From assembly GCA_002496845.1 (NCBI GenBank), contig DALQ01000062.1:1-7134 (forward strand): DNA of 7,134 nucleotides. Direction: 5' to 3'. A program made the position numbers and the translations under genes. The notes under the pieces were generated by a model that made no database searches, was not told the origin of the DNA, and saw nothing but the letters and a program-made list of their open reading frames with translations. Below are positions 5,071 to 7,134 of this stretch, piece by piece. Origin of the DNA: Euryarchaeota archaeon UBA495. Lineage in GTDB: Archaea > Thermoplasmatota > Poseidoniia > Poseidoniales > Poseidoniaceae. The number at the start of each line of letters is the position of its first letter. Within the stretch, counting starts at the first letter, position 1.

Positions 5071-6516
5071 ATGGAGGGGGAAAGCAAGCGCTTCCTTGAA
5101 TCCGTCTTGGCCGAGGTCTTGGCCCATCTTGAGCCCCCAAAGGACGGAAGGATTCGTCACGACCTGGCGCCTTCCAGCCTTCGCAAAACAACAGACCTCG
5201 AACTTCCGATAATCGGTGCCGGTCTGGACCAAGTCTTGGAGGACATTCGGACGTACCTCAACGGGGCCGTTCGCACCGATCAGCCCGGATTCATGAACCC
5301 GTTGTGGGGTGGACTCACCCCCGAAGGGCTTGCTGGGGAACTGGTTGCAGCAGCGACGAACACCTCGATGTACACCTACGAAATCGCACCTTTGGCCAGC
5401 CTCATCGAAACCGCCGTGCTCGACCGGATGCGGCAGCATCTGCGCATGCCCTCTGGTGCAGGCACCCTCACCACTGGGGGTTCTGCTGGCAACCTCATGG
5501 GCGTCTTGTGCGCCCGTCAAGCCGCGCTTCCTGCGTCGGGTCATGACGGGTTTGACGGGCGGTCATGGTGCATGTTTGTCTCAAAGGAGGCCCACTACTC
5601 CGTGGCCATGGCCGCCAACGTCGTGGGGCTTGGCCGTGCGAACCTCGTCAAGGTCGACACCGATGGACAGGGTCGCATGGACCCTGCCGCTTTGGACAGG
5701 GCGATTCAACGCGAGACGGAACTTGGTCGTCGGGCGCTCTGCGTCGTGGCCACGAGCGGGACCACTGTGCGCGGTTCCTTCGACCCAATCCAACCGATTG
5801 CAGACGTTTGTGAGCACCATGGCGTCTGGTTGCACGTCGACGCGGCTTGGGGCGGTGCTTGCCTGTTTTCATCGACCCACCGTCATTTGATGGACGGCGT
5901 TGAACGGGCCGACAGCGTGTGTTGGGATGCTCACAAAATGATGGGTCTGCCACTGGTCTGCAGCGCCTTCATCGTTCAACGTGTCGAGGTTCTTCGCGCT
6001 GCATGTGCCCACGGCAACGAGGCGCACTACCTCTTCCATGACGATGCTGAGGACCAGGATCTCGGGCGCTTGTCCTTGCAATGCGGTCGGCGAAACGATG
6101 CACTCAAGCTCTTCCTGGCGTGGCGTTCCCGCGGTGATGCGGGTTGGGGGGCCTTAGTCGACCGGTACATGGAGCTCGCTGCACATTTGTCGGAGCGAGT
6201 TCGCAGCGAACCGACGCTCGAGTTGGTAGGGGAACCCACGTGGACGAACGTCTGTTTCCGTCATGTCCCAGAAGGCGTGCCCCATCTGGGCGAATCCATT
6301 GACCGTCACAACGCCGATTTGAGGGTGGCCTTGCTTGAGGAGGGCCGTTTCATGGTGAGCCGGGCAGATCTGGATGAGCGCGTGGTCTTGCGTTCCGTCA
6401 TCGCCAATCCTGCCGTTGAATCTTCGACGCTCGATGACTTGGTGGACGCCGTGCTCCGACTCGCTCGGACCTTGCCCGTCCATGCGAAGTCACAGGTTGA
6501 AGAACCGCGGGCATGA
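5071..6516 (+). CDS. Group II PLP-dependent amino-acid decarboxylase (glutamate / cysteine-sulfinate / aspartate decarboxylase-like)
   Basis: A 481-residue cytosolic enzyme that uses pyridoxal phosphate to remove the alpha-carboxyl of an amino acid. Family marks in order are: FMNPLWGGL (74-82), NTSMYTYEIAP (97-107), TTGGSAGNL (134-142), SKEAHYS with the ring-stacking His H175, ATSGTTVRGSFDPI (227-240), WLHVDAAWGG with cofactor Asp D257, DSVCWDAHKMMG with the PLP-binding Lys K289, and LQCGRRNDALKLFLAW (336-351). The wording is closest to animal-type GAD/CSAD, not to archaeal MfnA. Residues 97-103 read NTSMYTY. From memory, GAD has an N-x-F here and CSAD/aspartate decarboxylases an S-x-Y, so aspartate or cysteine sulfinate (giving beta-alanine or hypotaurine) seems somewhat more likely than glutamate. 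The ATG at 5071 was chosen because the 73 in-frame codons upstream run through the promoter and into thiR and do not resemble the family. No Shine-Dalgarno is visible. gcvT follows after nine bases. Confidence 0.88.
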   Translation: MEGESKRFLESVLAEVLAHLEPPKDGRIRHDLAPSSLRKTTDLELPIIGAGLDQVLEDIRTYLNGAVRTDQPGFMNPLWGGLTPEGLAGELVAAATNTSMYTYEIAPLASLIETAVLDRMRQHLRMPSGAGTLTTGGSAGNLMGVLCARQAALPASGHDGFDGRSWCMFVSKEAHYSVAMAANVVGLGRANLVKVDTDGQGRMDPAALDRAIQRETELGRRALCVVATSGTTVRGSFDPIQPIADVCEHHGVWLHVDAAWGGACLFSSTHRHLMDGVERADSVCWDAHKMMGLPLVCSAFIVQRVEVLRAACAHGNEAHYLFHDDAEDQDLGRLSLQCGRRNDALKLFLAWRSRGDAGWGALVDRYMELAAHLSERVRSEPTLELVGEPTWTNVCFRHVPEGVPHLGESIDRHNADLRVALLEEGRFMVSRADLDERVVLRSVIANPAVESSTLDDLVDAVLRLARTLPVHAKSQVEEPRA

Positions 6517-6525
6517 GCGTCCACC

Positions 6526-7134
6526 ATGAGCGAAGGACCGCTGGTGCGCACCCCCCTCTACGACGAACACGTGGCCCTTGGTGGCCGCATTGTTGACTTC
6601 CATGGGTTTGAATTGCCGATTTGGTACAGTTCCATCTCTGAGGAACACCTGGCCACCCGAAGCGGCGCAGGGTTGTTTGATGTCTCGCACATGGGACTGT
6701 TTCGCTTCGCAGGGCAAGGCGTTCGCGAATGGCTGGAGACCTTGGCCACGCAGCGCGTCTCAGCCGTTTCCCCGGGCCGTTGCGCGTACACCCACTTCAT
6801 GGATCACGACGGACACATCATCGACGACATGATCTTCGCCGTCGTTTCGGAGGACGAAATCCTTGGTGTTCCAAATGCATCGATGATCGACGTCATGCGT
6901 GGATGGTTCGCCGATTTCCTTCCCGAGGACGGTTCCATCACGCTCGAGGATTGCTCGGACGCGACAGCCATCCTTGCCTTGCAAGGTCCCGAGGCCAAGG
7001 ACGTCCTGACCTCCGTTCTGGGTGAAGGTGCGCATGTCGGTCGTTTCCGCTGGTCGCCGCTCGACGGCTCCGCGCTCGGCATCTCTGGCTACATCCAAGG
7101 CACCGGTTACACCGGCGAGGCAGGCTACGAGATC
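6526..7134 (+). CDS. gcvT: Aminomethyltransferase, glycine cleavage system T-protein, 3' end missing
   Basis: Folate-dependent subunit of the glycine cleavage complex. It takes the aminomethyl group from the lipoyl arm of GcvH and transfers it to tetrahydrofolate, releasing ammonia. The first 203 residues are visible, a little over half of a usual T-protein. Typical marks are RTPLYDEHVALGG (8-20), VDFHGFELPIWY (23-34), HLATRSGAGLFDVSHMG (41-57), HIIDDMIF (97-104) with the conserved folate-site Asp, ALQGPEA (151-157) and GTGYTGEAGYE (192-202). The frame runs intact to the window edge. The ATG at 6526 is nine bases after the decarboxylase stop. There is no clear Shine-Dalgarno, so translation may depend on coupling. 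Genes for GcvH and GcvP would be expected nearby but lie outside the window. The absence of frame breaks and the strong N-terminal match make the call firm. Confidence 0.93.
   Translation, partial: MSEGPLVRTPLYDEHVALGGRIVDFHGFELPIWYSSISEEHLATRSGAGLFDVSHMGLFRFAGQGVREWLETLATQRVSAVSPGRCAYTHFMDHDGHIIDDMIFAVVSEDEILGVPNASMIDVMRGWFADFLPEDGSITLEDCSDATAILALQGPEAKDVLTSVLGEGAHVGRFRWSPLDGSALGISGYIQGTGYTGEAGYEI

Noticed and set aside
5029..5544. 171-codon minus-strand open frame
   Set aside because: Antisense to the decarboxylase and its promoter; composition is that of a reverse-complement frame.
6513..6596. Small open frame starting at the ATGA overlap
   Set aside because: It overlaps the strongly supported gcvT start and encodes no recognisable peptide; kept only as a note on the repeated start context.
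1..7134. CRISPR arrays, insertion sequences, tRNA or rRNA genes
   Set aside because: No periodic repeats, transposase-like frames, terminal repeats or conserved RNA sequences were seen; nearly all bases are accounted for by the seven genes.

Overview
The window is a compact, GC-rich piece of a prokaryotic chromosome (near 60% G+C by eye, not counted). It has seven protein-coding genes and almost no spare DNA. The best guess for the host is an archaeon, plausibly a marine Thermoplasmatota (Marine Group II / Poseidoniales-like). Three things point that way: the regulator fuses a helix-turn-helix to a ThiN domain, an architecture known from archaea; the one large intergenic region has TATA-like boxes at archaeal spacing; and the lipoprotein begins with a short signal ending in LSGCLG. 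This assignment is inference. No rRNA, tRNA or taxonomic marker is present.

Positions 1-4939, minus strand: a tightly packed five-gene unit read in the order thiR (HTH-ThiN regulator), thiB (lipoprotein binding protein), thiP (fused double permease), thiQ (ABC ATPase), and a PAP2-superfamily membrane phosphatase that runs off the left edge. Junctions are 4-base overlaps or gaps of 1-2 bases. Each of the four downstream genes has a GAGG/GGAGG Shine-Dalgarno about 7 bases before its start. The first gene has none and looks leaderless. The unit reads as a self-regulated uptake system for thiamine or a related compound, with a membrane phosphatase as an unexpected last (or later) member.

Positions 4940-5070: a 131-base divergent promoter region. 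It holds a TATA-like element for thiR, a second A/T box for the plus-strand genes, a 13-base interrupted palindrome (ATGCA-N3-TGCAT) near the thiR promoter, and a 28-base inverted repeat (GCCCTTG...CAAGGGC) around the plus-strand A/T box, with a third copy of the half-site downstream.

Positions 5071-7134, plus strand: a group II PLP-dependent amino-acid decarboxylase resembling glutamate / cysteine-sulfinate / aspartate decarboxylases, followed 9 bases later by gcvT (glycine cleavage T-protein), cut by the right edge. The two are probably co-transcribed.

The most interesting points are: (i) the PAP2 phosphatase translationally coupled to a thiamine-type ABC transporter; (ii) a ThiB-like protein that keeps some, but apparently not all, of the aromatic ligand contacts of E. 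coli ThiB, so its ligand may not be plain thiamine; (iii) a ThiN domain apparently lacking its catalytic Arg/His pair, as expected for a sensor; and (iv) possible operators in the divergent promoter.
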